A DNA stretch of 64,000 nucleotides, taken from Duganella sp. CF517 (GTDB lineage: Bacteria; Pseudomonadota; Gammaproteobacteria; Burkholderiales; Burkholderiaceae_D). The stretch spans positions 1 through 64,000 of the forward strand of contig NZ_FODC01000007.1 in NCBI RefSeq assembly GCF_900110275.1, written 5' to 3'. Below, piece after piece: positions 27,237-37,923 of the stretch. The notes beneath the pieces are model-generated. The model was not told the DNA's origin, made no database searches, and was given only the letters and a program-made list of their open reading frames with translations. Every line of letters begins with the position of its first letter. The stretch's first letter is position 1. The position numbers were made by a program, and so were the translations under genes.

Positions 27237-28232
27237 ATGACGCAGGTAATTCGCTGGGGCATACTCGGAACGGGCAAAATCGCCAAGGCCTTCGCCACCG
27301 CTTTGCAGGACACGCCCGGCGCAAAACTGGCGGCCGTTGGTTCACGCTCCGTAGATAGCGCTACCAAGTTCGGCGCGGACTTCGGCGCCGAGCGTTTCCA
27401 CGGCAGCTACCAGGCGCTGGCCGACGATCCCGAGGTCGATGTCATCTACATCGGCACGCCGCACCCGATGCACCATGAGAACGCGCTGATGTGCCTCAAC
27501 GGCGGCAAGGCGGTGCTGGTGGAGAAGTCGTTCACGATGAACCGCCGCCAGGCCGAGGACATCATCGCGCTCGCGCGCGAGAAAAAGCTGTTCGTCATGG
27601 AGGCGATGTGGACCCGCTTCATGCCGGCCGTGGTCGAGGCCAAGCGCATCGTCGACAGCGGCGAGATCGGCAAGCCGGCGCAGGTCACCGCCGATTTCGG
27701 CTTCACCTCCGACGCCGGGCCGGAGCACCGCCTGTTCAATCCCGAACTGGGCGGCGGCGCGCTGCTGGACCTGGGCATCTATCCGCTGTCGATGTCGTCG
27801 TTCTTCCTCGGCACGGTCACCGGCGTGAAGGCGCAGGCCGAGATGGCGCCGACCGGCGTCGATATGCAGACCGCGTTCACGCTCACGCACGAAGGCGGCG
27901 GCGTGTCGGCCTGCGCGTGCAGCCTGCGTTCGCGCACGCCGACCGAGCTGACGATCTCCGGCACCAAGGGCTTCGTGCGCCTGAGCGACCGATTCCACAA
28001 CACCGAGACCATCACGGTCACCCTGGTCGACGGCGCCGCGCGCAGCGAGCGCACGATGACCATCGCCCGCAGCGGCAACGGCTACACCCATGAAGCACAG
28101 GAAGTGGGCCGCTGCATTCGCGAAGGCCTGATCGAAAGCCCGGTCATGCCGCACGCGGAGACGCTCAACATCATGGGCACGCTGGACTCGATCCGCCAGC
28201 AGATCGGCCTGCGCTACAGCGCCGACGACTAA
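27237..28232 (+). CDS. Gfo/Idh/MocA family NAD(P)-dependent oxidoreductase
   Basis: The 331-residue protein has the N-terminal Rossmann fold GILGTGKIAKAF, IGTPHPMHHENAL and the EKSFTMN variant of the family's EKP motif (Lys catalytic), followed by MEAMWTRFMP and the C-terminal beta-sheet domain with GGGALLDLGIYPLSM. It is closest in pattern to trans-1,2-dihydrobenzene-1,2-diol dehydrogenase / xylose dehydrogenase-like members. Substrate unknown. The gene is preceded by AAAGATCACGCC, and is followed by an MFS transporter 72 bases on. Confidence 0.88.
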   Translation: MTQVIRWGILGTGKIAKAFATALQDTPGAKLAAVGSRSVDSATKFGADFGAERFHGSYQALADDPEVDVIYIGTPHPMHHENALMCLNGGKAVLVEKSFTMNRRQAEDIIALAREKKLFVMEAMWTRFMPAVVEAKRIVDSGEIGKPAQVTADFGFTSDAGPEHRLFNPELGGGALLDLGIYPLSMSSFFLGTVTGVKAQAEMAPTGVDMQTAFTLTHEGGGVSACACSLRSRTPTELTISGTKGFVRLSDRFHNTETITVTLVDGAARSERTMTIARSGNGYTHEAQEVGRCIREGLIESPVMPHAETLNIMGTLDSIRQQIGLRYSADD

Positions 28233-28304
28233 AATAAGTTCAAGCACGGTCGGCGCGAACTGGTTAAAATCGGCAGATGCCGTTTCGATAACCAGGAAAA
28301 AATC

Positions 28305-29522
28305 ATGTTCGTCGCCAGCCGCGCACCGTCGCTCAAAACCGTGTTGATCGCCACCGGCGTCGTCCTGACGCTGGCGATGGGCGTGCGCCACGGCTTCGGC
28401 TTCTGGATGCAGCCGATTTCCCAGGCCAACGGCTGGACGCGCGAGACCTACTCGCTGGCGCAGGCCTTGCAGAACCTGATGTGGGGCGCCTTCGGCCCGT
28501 TCGCCGGCATGGCGGCCGACCGCTTCGGCACCATGCGCGTGGTGCTGGTGGGCGCGCTCAGTTACGCGGCCGGCTTGGTATGGATGGCGGTGGTGACCGA
28601 TCCGACGATGTTCGTCATCGGCACCGGGGTGCTGATCGGCCTTGGGCTGTCCTGCACCGCGTTCGGCGCCGTCAGCGGCATCATCGGGCGCGTGGCGCCG
28701 GCCGAGAAGCGCTCGTGGGCATTCGGTATCTCCGGCGCCGCCAGTTCGTTCGGCCAGTTTTTGATGATGCCGGTCGAGCAGCAGTTGATCTCCGCGATCG
28801 GCTGGCAGAACGCCTTCTATGTGCTGGCCGCGCTGGTGCTGCTGTTGATGATCCCGATGACCTTCTATCTGCGCGAGCCGGCGCTCGACCATGGCGACGG
28901 TCCGCAGCAAAGCATCCGCGAGGCGATGAGCGAGGCGATTCGCAACCGCTCGTTCCTGTTCCTGGTGGCGGGCTATTTCGTGTGCGGCTTCCAGGTGGTG
29001 TTCATCGGCGTGCACTTGCCGGCCTATTTGAAGGACAAGGGCATCGGCGATCCGAGCGTGGCGGTGATGGCGCTGGCGCTGATTGGCTTGTTCAATATTA
29101 TCGGCTCCTACTATGCCGGTAAATTGGGCGGACGGCTGCCGAAACGGTATTTGCTGTCGTCGATCTACTTCACGCGGTCGGTGGTGATTTCGCTGTTCCT
29201 GCTGGCGCCATTGACGCCGTTTTCGGTGTACGTGTTCGCGGCGGCGATGGGCTTGATCTGGCTGTCGACGGTGCCGCTGACGAACGGGATCATCGCCGGG
29301 ATCTTCGGCGTCAAGCATATGTCGATGCTGGCCGGCGTGGTGTTCTTCTCGCACCAGGTGGGCAGCTTCCTGGGCGTGTGGATGGGGGGATTCCTGTTCG
29401 CCAAGCAGGGGAGCTACGACATCGTCTGGGGCATCTCGATCGCGCTGGGCGTGATGGCGGGGCTGATCAATTTGCCGATCAACGAGCGCCCGGTGGTGCG
29501 CAGCGTGCTGAAGGCGGCTTAG
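28305..29522 (+). CDS. MFS transporter
   Basis: The 405-residue protein has about 12 membrane segments and the MFS loop motif GMAADRFGTMRVVLVGAL between the second and third. GVRHGFGFWMQPISQANGW near the start is typical of the oxalate/formate antiporter-like and CynX-like branch often found beside catabolic genes. The substrate cannot be told. The next small open frame begins 3 bases after its stop. Confidence 0.85.
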   Translation: MFVASRAPSLKTVLIATGVVLTLAMGVRHGFGFWMQPISQANGWTRETYSLAQALQNLMWGAFGPFAGMAADRFGTMRVVLVGALSYAAGLVWMAVVTDPTMFVIGTGVLIGLGLSCTAFGAVSGIIGRVAPAEKRSWAFGISGAASSFGQFLMMPVEQQLISAIGWQNAFYVLAALVLLLMIPMTFYLREPALDHGDGPQQSIREAMSEAIRNRSFLFLVAGYFVCGFQVVFIGVHLPAYLKDKGIGDPSVAVMALALIGLFNIIGSYYAGKLGGRLPKRYLLSSIYFTRSVVISLFLLAPLTPFSVYVFAAAMGLIWLSTVPLTNGIIAGIFGVKHMSMLAGVVFFSHQVGSFLGVWMGGFLFAKQGSYDIVWGISIALGVMAGLINLPINERPVVRSVLKAA

Positions 29523-29524
29523 CG

Positions 29525-29641
29525 ATGAAAACGTGGGCGCTGCGGGCGGCGGGTGTGGCGGTGGTGGCGCTGGTGTTCATGGCCTACCTGCAGCCGGAGT
29601 TCGTGGTCGACCTGGCGAACCGGTTCTATATGTGCTTCTGA
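29525..29641 (+). CDS. 38-residue single-span membrane peptide
   Basis: ATG 29525 opens three bases after the MFS stop and encodes a basic start (MKTWALR), one hydrophobic segment (AAGVAVVALVFMAYL) and a short tail ending in Phe-Tyr-Met-Cys-Phe. The arrangement, N-in with one span, suits a small inner-membrane protein coupled to the upstream transporter gene. No family is assigned. The case rests on position, coupling and composition; a chance frame of this size is not excluded. Confidence 0.5.
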   Translation: MKTWALRAAGVAVVALVFMAYLQPEFVVDLANRFYMCF

Positions 29642-29658
29642 CCTGTGCCGGCAGAGCC

Positions 29659-29684
29659 CGTGTCGTAATGACAGACCTGACCCC
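29659..29684. repeat. single arm of the dispersed repeat, copy D
   Basis: CGTGTCGTAATGACAGACCT... over 26 bases corresponds to the right arm of copies A-C with GTAATG in place of CGAATG and ACCTG in place of ACTTG. No matching left arm lies nearby. It lies 4 bases before the stop codon of the convergent recG. Confidence 0.75.
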
Positions 29685-29687
29685 GGG

Positions 29688-31766
29688 TTAGACTTTCAGG
29701 AACTCCTCGCGGCCGCCGAGCCAGCGGGCCAGGTGCGCTTCCACCGTGGCGGCTTTTTCGGCGCTGTCGGCGTGCAGCAGGTCGTGCGCGACGTCGCGCG
29801 CCTGGTCCACCAGCCAGCCGTCCGTCTCCAGATCGGCGAAGCGCAGCATCGCTTGCCCCGATTGCCGCGCGCCGAGGAATTCGCCCGGGCCGCGGATCTC
29901 CAGGTCGCGCCGGGCGATCTCGAAGCCGTCCGTGGTTTCGCGCATCGTCATCAGCCGCTGCTTGGCGACGCCGCCCAGCGGGCTTTGATACAGCAGCAAA
30001 CAGACGCTGGCCGCCGAACCGCGCCCCACGCGCCCGCGCAACTGGTGCAGCTGCGACAGGCCGAAACGCTCCGCGTGCTCGATCACCATCAGCGACGCAT
30101 TCGGCACGTCGACGCCCACTTCGATCACCGTCGTCGCCACCAGCACCTGCATCTCGTTGGCGATGAAGGCGTCCATCACCGCCTGCTTTTCCGCCGGCTT
30201 CAGGCGTCCGTGCACCAGGCCCACGCTCAGATCCGGCAGCGCTTCGGCCAGCAGCGCGTGGGTGTCGGTCGCCGTTTGCAGTTGCAGCGCTTCCGATTCC
30301 TCGATCAGCGGGCAGACCCAGTACACCTGCCGGCCCTCCAGCGCCGCCGCGTGCACCCGTTCGATCACTTCGTCGCGCCGGTTCTGGTCGATCGCGCGCG
30401 TGACGATCGGGCTGCGTCCCGGCGGCAGTTCGTCGATGACCGACACTTCCAGATCGGCGTAGTAGGTCATCGCCAGGGTGCGCGGGATCGGCGTGGCCGA
30501 CATCATCAGCTGGTGCGGGATCGCGCCTTCGTTGCCCTTGTTGCGCAACGTCAGCCGCTGGCCGACGCCGAAGCGGTGCTGCTCGTCGACGATCACCAGC
30601 CCCAGGTTGGCGAAGATCACCGCTTCCTGGATCAGCGCGTGGGTGCCAATCACCAGCTGCGCTTGGCCTGACTCGATCAGCTCATAGGCGGCCAGTTTGT
30701 CCTTTTTTTTCAGGCTGCCGGTCAGCCACGCGACCTTGACGCCCAACGGTTCCATCCACGCGGCGATCTTGCGGAAGTGCTGGTCGGCGAGGATTTCGGT
30801 CGGCGCCATCAGCGCGGCCTGGAAGCCGCTGTCGATCGCCTGCGTGGCGGCCAGCGCCGACACCACCGTCTTGCCGCTGCCGACGTCGCCCTGCAACAGC
30901 CGCTGCATCGGATACGGGTGGCGCAAATCGGCGCGGATTTCATCGAGCACGCGCTGCTGCGCGCCGGTCAGCTTGAACGGCAGCGCGCGCTGGAAGCGCT
31001 CCGACAGCGCGCCGACCACCTTCAGCGCGGCGGCGCCCTTGGAGCGGCGCGCGCGCTGTGCGCGTTTCAACGACAGCTGCTGCGCCAGCAGTTCGTCGAA
31101 CTTGACCCGCGTCCACGCCGGATGCGAGCGGTCCGCCAGCGCGTGTTCGTCCACCTGCTGCGGCGGGTGGTGCAGCAGCCGCACCGCCGGTTCGAAGTCC
31201 GACAGCCGCATCTCGGCGCGCAAGTCGGCCGGCAAGGTGTCGGTCCAGTCGACCCGCTTCATGGCGTCGCCGATGGCGCGCCGCAGGATCGGCTGCGACA
31301 GGCCTTCGCCGGACGGGTACACCGGCGTCAGGGAGGTCGGCAGCGGGGCGCCTTCGTTGATGACCTTATAGGCCGGGTGCACCATCTCGGCGCCGAAGAA
31401 GCCGTGTTTCAGTTCGCCGCGCGCGCGCACCCGCGTGCCTTCGGCCAGCTGCTTGACCTGGCTGCCGTAGAAGTTCATGAAGCGCAGTTGCAGGTCGCCC
31501 GTTTCGTCGGCGATGTGCACCAGCAGCTGGCGCCGCGGCTTGTAGGTGATTTCGTTCTTGACCACCACGCCCTCGACCTGCGAGGTGTCGCCGCCGTGCA
31601 GGCGCGCCTCTTCGATGGTGATGACCTGGGTTTCGTCCTCGTAGCGCATCGGCAGGTGCAGCACCAGGTCCATGTCCGTGTGCAGTCCCAGCTTGGCGAG
31701 CTTGGCTTCCGGACTGACGGTCTTCCTGGCAGGTTTTGCAGCGGGTTTTGACGGAATCACAGGCAT
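29688..31766 (-). CDS. recG: ATP-dependent DNA helicase RecG
   Basis: The 692-residue helicase rescues stalled replication forks and branch-migrates Holliday junctions. An OB-fold wedge domain comes first (YEDETQVITI, VRARGELKHG), then the helicase domain with Walker A GDVGSGKT at about residue 295, MAPTEILADQH, DEQHRFGVGQR, MSATPIPRTL, and motifs V/VI ending HQLRGRVGRG. All are characteristic. ATG 31766 (MPVIPSKP) is preferred over a TTG at 31817. It diverges from queA. Confidence 0.95.
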   Translation of the reverse strand: MPVIPSKPAAKPARKTVSPEAKLAKLGLHTDMDLVLHLPMRYEDETQVITIEEARLHGGDTSQVEGVVVKNEITYKPRRQLLVHIADETGDLQLRFMNFYGSQVKQLAEGTRVRARGELKHGFFGAEMVHPAYKVINEGAPLPTSLTPVYPSGEGLSQPILRRAIGDAMKRVDWTDTLPADLRAEMRLSDFEPAVRLLHHPPQQVDEHALADRSHPAWTRVKFDELLAQQLSLKRAQRARRSKGAAALKVVGALSERFQRALPFKLTGAQQRVLDEIRADLRHPYPMQRLLQGDVGSGKTVVSALAATQAIDSGFQAALMAPTEILADQHFRKIAAWMEPLGVKVAWLTGSLKKKDKLAAYELIESGQAQLVIGTHALIQEAVIFANLGLVIVDEQHRFGVGQRLTLRNKGNEGAIPHQLMMSATPIPRTLAMTYYADLEVSVIDELPPGRSPIVTRAIDQNRRDEVIERVHAAALEGRQVYWVCPLIEESEALQLQTATDTHALLAEALPDLSVGLVHGRLKPAEKQAVMDAFIANEMQVLVATTVIEVGVDVPNASLMVIEHAERFGLSQLHQLRGRVGRGSAASVCLLLYQSPLGGVAKQRLMTMRETTDGFEIARRDLEIRGPGEFLGARQSGQAMLRFADLETDGWLVDQARDVAHDLLHADSAEKAATVEAHLARWLGGREEFLKV

Positions 31767-31913
31767 ATTCGAGCGTTTTTCGGGCACTAGCGTAAAATAG
31801 AGGGTTGCCCGTGACAAATCAATGGCAATAACGCCGGTATTGTAAGGCTACCCACGCTCATTCGTGTGCCGGGCGTGGCCGATTTTCTTCAACAGTTTCC
31901 AGAAGTCCGCAAA

Positions 31914-34092
<2,179 letters not shown>

Positions 34093-34172
34093 TCGCTTCA
34101 ACAACTGTTGCAAGTCTTGTAAAAAGAACTCAACCACCCATATGACCGGAAGTCCTTTCGGCTTCCGGCCAG

Positions 34173-34181
34173 TGCTAGAAT
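34173..34181 (+). promoter_or_regulatory. extended -10 promoter candidate of yajC-secD-secF
   Basis: TGCTAGAAT (34173-34181) fits an extended -10 (TGn-TAnAAT). It is 38 bases before the yajC start. A hairpin without a T run, CCGGAAG/CTTCCGG (34146-34168), lies just upstream, so queA-tgt and the sec genes may be separately transcribed. Confidence 0.4.
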
Positions 34182-34218
34182 ACAGCGCTGTTTTTTCAAA
34201 CTATTATCGGAGTCACCT

Positions 34219-34551
34219 GTGTTTATATCCAACGCGTATGCCCAAAATCCACTCGACGCCCTCGGCGCGACCGGCGGCTTCCTGGGCCAGTATGGTTTTC
34301 TGATTCTGATGTTCGTGGCGATGTACTTCCTGATGATTCGTCCTCAGCAAAAGCGCGCCAAGGAACAAAAGGCCATGATGGAAGCGCTGGCCAAGGGTGA
34401 CGAAGTCGTCACCGCCGGCGGCGTCCTCGGTCGCATCTCGAAGATTTCCGACCTGTACATCACGCTGGAGATCTCCAGCGGCGCCGAACTGGTGGTGCAG
34501 AAGAATTCCGTGACCATGGTCCTGCCGAAAGGCACGCTCAAGGCGCTGTAA
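34219..34551 (+). CDS. yajC: Sec translocon accessory subunit YajC
   Basis: The 110-residue protein has one membrane segment (YGFLILMFVAMYFLMI) followed at once by RPQQKRAKEQKAMMEAL and GDEVVTAGGVLGRI, the standard YajC signature. It associates with SecDF at the inner membrane. The start is GTG, supported by CGGAGT 10 bases upstream. It leads the yajC-secD-secF set. Confidence 0.95.
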   Translation: MFISNAYAQNPLDALGATGGFLGQYGFLILMFVAMYFLMIRPQQKRAKEQKAMMEALAKGDEVVTAGGVLGRISKISDLYITLEISSGAELVVQKNSVTMVLPKGTLKAL

Positions 34552-34631
34552 CCGGCCCAGGCCCCGGCCCGCTTGTCCCAGGATAAGCGGGCCGTATTGC
34601 ATCCGACGCCTAACCCTGAACGTTGAACAAT

Positions 34632-36548
34632 ATGAATCGCTATCCCGTCTGGAAATACATCCTCATCGCCGTCGCCATCCTGCTCGGTGCGCTGTACGCC
34701 TCGCCCAACTACTTCGGTGAAGCGCCGGCGGTGCAGGTGACGAGCGGCAAGTCGACGCTCAAGATGACGTCGGACATGGTCGCCAAGGTCGATGAAGTGC
34801 TGACCCGGGACAAGATCCCGCACAGCGAACTGACCTTCGACGGCACCGGCACCTACGCCTCGGTGCGCGTGCGCTTCCCCGACCCCGACACCCAGTTCCG
34901 CGCCAAGGCCGCGCTGGAAAAGGGCCTGAACGCCGATCCCGCCGATCCGGCCTACCTGGTCGCCCTCAACCTGCAGCCGGACACGCCGAAATGGATGCAG
35001 GCGCTGCACGCGACGCCGATGTACCTCGGCCTCGACTTGCGCGGCGGCGTGCACTTCCTGATGCAGGTCGACACCAAGGCGGTGCTGGCCAAGCGCGTGC
35101 AAGGGATGCAGGCGTCCGCGCGCAGCCTGCTGCGCGACAAGAACGTGCGCCACGCCGGCATCGAGCGCGTGGGCGACACCATCGTCATCAACTTCCGCGA
35201 CGACGCCACCCGCCAGAAGGCCAAGGACGTGCTGAGCGGCCAGCTGGCCGACGTGACGTTCGCCGATGCGGGCGCCGACAGCGACCTGAAAACCGTGATG
35301 ACGCTCAAACCGGCGGCGCTCAAGCAGACCACCGACGAAGGCGTCAAGCAAAACATCGCCACCTTGTCCAAGCGCGTCAACGAGCTGGGCGTGGCGGAAC
35401 CGATCATCCAGCAGCAAGGCCCGGACCGCATCATCGTCCAATTGCCGGGCGTGCAGGACGTGGCGCGCGCGCGCGCCGTCATCGGCCGCACCGCCACCCT
35501 GGAAATCCGCCTGGTCGACGAATCGGTCACGCCGGGCACCGAACTGAGCTCGTCGATTCCGCTGAACTCGGAGCTGTTTACCGTCGGCAAGGGCGTGCCG
35601 GTCGTGCTGAGCAAGGACGTGATCCTGACCGGCGACTACATCTCCAGCGCCACCGCGCGCCAGGACCAGAACGGCCAGCCGGCCGTCAGCATCGACCTCA
35701 ACGGCGATGGCGGGCGCCGCATGCGCGACGCCACGCGCGACCGCATCGGCAAGAAGATGTCGATCGTGCTGTTTGAAAAGGGCAAGCCGGAAGTGTTGTC
35801 GGTCGCCACCATCCAGGCCGAACTGGGCAGCAGCTTCCAGATCACCGGCATGGGCACGCTGGAGAACTCGGCCGAGCTGGCGCTGCTGTTGCGCTCGGGC
35901 GCGCTGGCCGCGCCGATGGACGTGATCGAGGAACGCACCATCGGCCCGCAGCTGGGTGCCGAGAACGTGGCCAAGGGCCGCCACTCGACGATGTACGGCT
36001 TCGCCGCCGTGGCCGTGTTCATGGTCGCCTACTACATGATGTTCGGCCTGTTCAGCGTGTTCGCGCTGGCGTGCAACCTGTTGCTGCTGGTGGGCCTGCT
36101 GTCGCTGATGGGCGTGACCCTGACCCTGCCGGGCATGGCCGCGATCGCGCTGGCGCTGGGCATGGCGATCGACTCGAACGTGCTGATCAACGAGCGGGTG
36201 CGTGAGGAATTGCGCGCCGGCGCCTCGCCGCAGGCGGCCATCTCGGCCGGCTTCGACCACGCGTGGGCGACGATTATCGACTCCAACGTCACCACCTTGA
36301 TCGTCGGCATCGCGCTGTGGGTGTTCGGTTCCGGTCCGATCCGCGGCTTCGCCGTGGTGCACACGCTCGGTATCCTGACCTCGATGTTCTCCGCCGTGTT
36401 CATCATGCGTGGCGTGGTCAACCTCTGGTACGGCCGCAAGAAGAAGCTGCAATCGATCGCCATCGGTACCGTCTGGCGGCCGGATAACGCGGCTGGCGCG
36501 GCTGGCGCGACCGGCGGCAAGGTCGCGACGCGTCCTGATACCAAATAA
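34632..36548 (+). CDS. secD: protein translocase subunit SecD
   Basis: The 638-residue membrane protein uses the proton-motive force to pull exported proteins across the inner membrane. It starts MNRYPVWKYILIAVAILLGALYASPN; the P1 periplasmic head contains GLDLRGGVHFLMQVD, and the C-terminal half has GMAIDSNVLINERVREEL with the Asp of the proton path. The tail ends in an Ala-Gly-rich stretch (GAAGATGGK). A TTG at 34623 is also in frame but ATG 34632 matches the family start. Confidence 0.95.
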   Translation: MNRYPVWKYILIAVAILLGALYASPNYFGEAPAVQVTSGKSTLKMTSDMVAKVDEVLTRDKIPHSELTFDGTGTYASVRVRFPDPDTQFRAKAALEKGLNADPADPAYLVALNLQPDTPKWMQALHATPMYLGLDLRGGVHFLMQVDTKAVLAKRVQGMQASARSLLRDKNVRHAGIERVGDTIVINFRDDATRQKAKDVLSGQLADVTFADAGADSDLKTVMTLKPAALKQTTDEGVKQNIATLSKRVNELGVAEPIIQQQGPDRIIVQLPGVQDVARARAVIGRTATLEIRLVDESVTPGTELSSSIPLNSELFTVGKGVPVVLSKDVILTGDYISSATARQDQNGQPAVSIDLNGDGGRRMRDATRDRIGKKMSIVLFEKGKPEVLSVATIQAELGSSFQITGMGTLENSAELALLLRSGALAAPMDVIEERTIGPQLGAENVAKGRHSTMYGFAAVAVFMVAYYMMFGLFSVFALACNLLLLVGLLSLMGVTLTLPGMAAIALALGMAIDSNVLINERVREELRAGASPQAAISAGFDHAWATIIDSNVTTLIVGIALWVFGSGPIRGFAVVHTLGILTSMFSAVFIMRGVVNLWYGRKKKLQSIAIGTVWRPDNAAGAAGATGGKVATRPDTK

Positions 36549-36562
36549 TTCGAGGCTATCAC

Positions 36563-37585
36563 ATGGAATTTTTCCGCATTAAAAAAGACATACCGTTCAT
36601 GCGGCATGCAATCATTTTCAACGCCATCTCGGCGTTGACCTTTGTCGCGGCCGTGTTCTTCCTGTTCTATCGCCCGCTGAACCTGTCGGTGGAGTTCACC
36701 GGCGGCACCGTGATGGAGCTGCGCTACGCGCAACCGGCCAACCTCGAGGCGATCCGCGCCACGCTGCGCGGCATCGGTTACGAGCACCCGGAAGCGGCCG
36801 GCTTCGGCACCGCGCACGACGTGCTGCTGCGTCTGCCCGTGGTCAAGAACATCACCGCCAAGGATGCGTCGCAAAAGGTCTACGAGGCCTTGTGCGCGGC
36901 GGAAAAGGGCGGCCTGACCCAGATCGACAACATCAACGCCAAGGGCGAGCACGTGTTCAAGCAGGCGTGCGCCGGACCCTCCGGCGTCGAGCTGGTAGAG
37001 CTGCGCAAAGTGGAGTTCGTCGGCCCGCAGGTCGGCGACGAGCTGACCCAGAACGGCCTGAAGGCGCTGGTGATGGTGATCATCGGCGTGATGATCTACC
37101 TGGCCATCCGCTTCGAGTGGAAGTACGCCGTGTCGGCGATCATCGCCAACTTGCACGACGTGGTGATCATCCTCGGCTTCTTCGCCTTCTTCCAGTGGGA
37201 ATTCTCGCTGACGGTGCTGGCCGGCGTGCTGGCGGTGCTCGGTTACTCGGTCAACGAATCGGTGGTGATTTTCGACCGGATCCGCGAGAACTTCCGCAAG
37301 CAGCGCAAGGCCAGCGTGCATGAAGTGATCGACAGCGCGATCACCTCGACCATCTCGCGCACCATCATCACCCACGGCTGCACGCAGATGATGGTGCTGG
37401 CGATGCTGTTCTTCGGCGGTCCGACCTTGCACTACTTCGCCATGGCGCTGACCATCGGTATCTGCTTCGGCATCTACTCGTCGGTGTTCGTCGCCGCCGC
37501 CATCGCCATGTGGCTGGGCGTCAAGCGCGAAGACCTGATCAAGCCGGTCAAGGAAAAAGACGAAACGGATGGCGCGGTCGTGTAA
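36563..37585 (+). CDS. secF: protein translocase subunit SecF
   Basis: The 340-residue partner of SecD has SVEFTGGTVMELRY after the first membrane span, and GYSVNESVVIFDRIRENF with the conserved Asp-Arg in the proton path, followed by TISRTIITHG. The order and 14-base gap after secD are standard. A 40-residue insertion between VVKNITAKDASQKVY and VEFVGPQVGDEL makes it slightly longer than usual for SecF (about 315). A strong terminator follows. Confidence 0.95.
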   Translation: MEFFRIKKDIPFMRHAIIFNAISALTFVAAVFFLFYRPLNLSVEFTGGTVMELRYAQPANLEAIRATLRGIGYEHPEAAGFGTAHDVLLRLPVVKNITAKDASQKVYEALCAAEKGGLTQIDNINAKGEHVFKQACAGPSGVELVELRKVEFVGPQVGDELTQNGLKALVMVIIGVMIYLAIRFEWKYAVSAIIANLHDVVIILGFFAFFQWEFSLTVLAGVLAVLGYSVNESVVIFDRIRENFRKQRKASVHEVIDSAITSTISRTIITHGCTQMMVLAMLFFGGPTLHYFAMALTIGICFGIYSSVFVAAAIAMWLGVKREDLIKPVKEKDETDGAVV

Positions 37586-37602
37586 TCGACGCCGCTTCGC
37601 CG

Positions 37603-37638
37603 AATCCCTCCCCGCGTTCGCGCCGGGAGGGATTTTTT
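37603..37638 (+). terminator. terminator of secF
   Basis: AATCCCTCCC (37603-37612) and GGGAGGGATT (37625-37634) pair in a 10-bp stem with a 12-base loop, followed by TTTT. It closes the yajC-secD-secF transcript. Confidence 0.9.
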
Positions 37639-37647
37639 ATTGGCGGC

Positions 37648-37701
37648 CATCGGAATCATCGGAATCATCGGAATCATCGGAACCCTGGGAACAATGGGAA
37701 C
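37648..37701. repeat. degenerate 9-base tandem repeat
   Basis: CATCGGAAT occurs three times exactly from 37648, then CATCGGAAC, CCTGGGAAC and AATGGGAAC, after which the unit breaks down. It is non-coding: the minus-strand frame across it (MIPMIPM...) has no start context and no family. Such slippage-prone arrays vary in copy number between strains. Confidence 0.75.
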
Positions 37702-37702
37702 C

Positions 37703-37735
37703 GTAGGGCGGATTAGCGCAGCGTCATCCGCCAAG
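37703..37735. repeat. short palindromic repeat of the GGCGGATTAGCG type
   Basis: GGCGGAT (37707-37713) and ATCCGCC (37726-37732) flank TAGCGCAGCGTC. The GTAGGGCGGATTAGCGCAGC sequence resembles a palindrome widely scattered in proteobacterial genomes between genes. It is not related to the GGGGTCAAG family in this window. The following 37733-37796 shows nothing I recognise. Confidence 0.55.
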
Positions 37736-37796
37736 CGCTGTCGGCGGCTCATGGCGCATCAGGGCAGTGTGGGGGACGTGCGCCCTCCCGATACGC

Positions 37797-37923
37797 TGTG
37801 GTAAACCTTCACTTGCAACCCTCTTTTCCTCTCTTTTCTCCACATTCGAACTCTTTTTTGAATTCGCGATCTAAATAAGAGAAAAGAGAAGAAAAGAGAG
37901 GAGGAAAACGAATGTTTACCACA
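37797..37923. repeat. long imperfect inverted repeat covering the start of the next gene
   Basis: Outer arms TGTGGTAAAC (37797-37806) and GTTTACCACA (37914-37923) are perfect complements. Inside them, pyrimidine-rich 37821-37840 (CTCTTTTCCTCTCTTTTCTC) pairs with purine-rich 37879-37898 with one mismatch. The linkers between the outer and inner arms are 14 and 15 bases and partly match, so the whole is an arm pair of about 45 bases with a 38-base loop. The right arm contains the ribosome site GGAGGA and the ATG at 37912; the in-frame ATG at 37924 follows the right arm directly. Confidence 0.85.

Noticed and set aside
34145-34168. Hairpin after tgt considered as a terminator
   Set aside because: There is no T run directly behind the stem; the later T run at 34190 is too far. 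Kept only as a note with the yajC promoter.
37648-37692. Tandem array considered as CRISPR
   Set aside because: Units are 9 bases, adjacent, without spacers, and no cas gene is present.
37474-37752. Minus-strand frame with a MIPMIPM tandem peptide
   Set aside because: The repeats are the non-coding 9-base array; the frame runs through the secF terminator and into secF.
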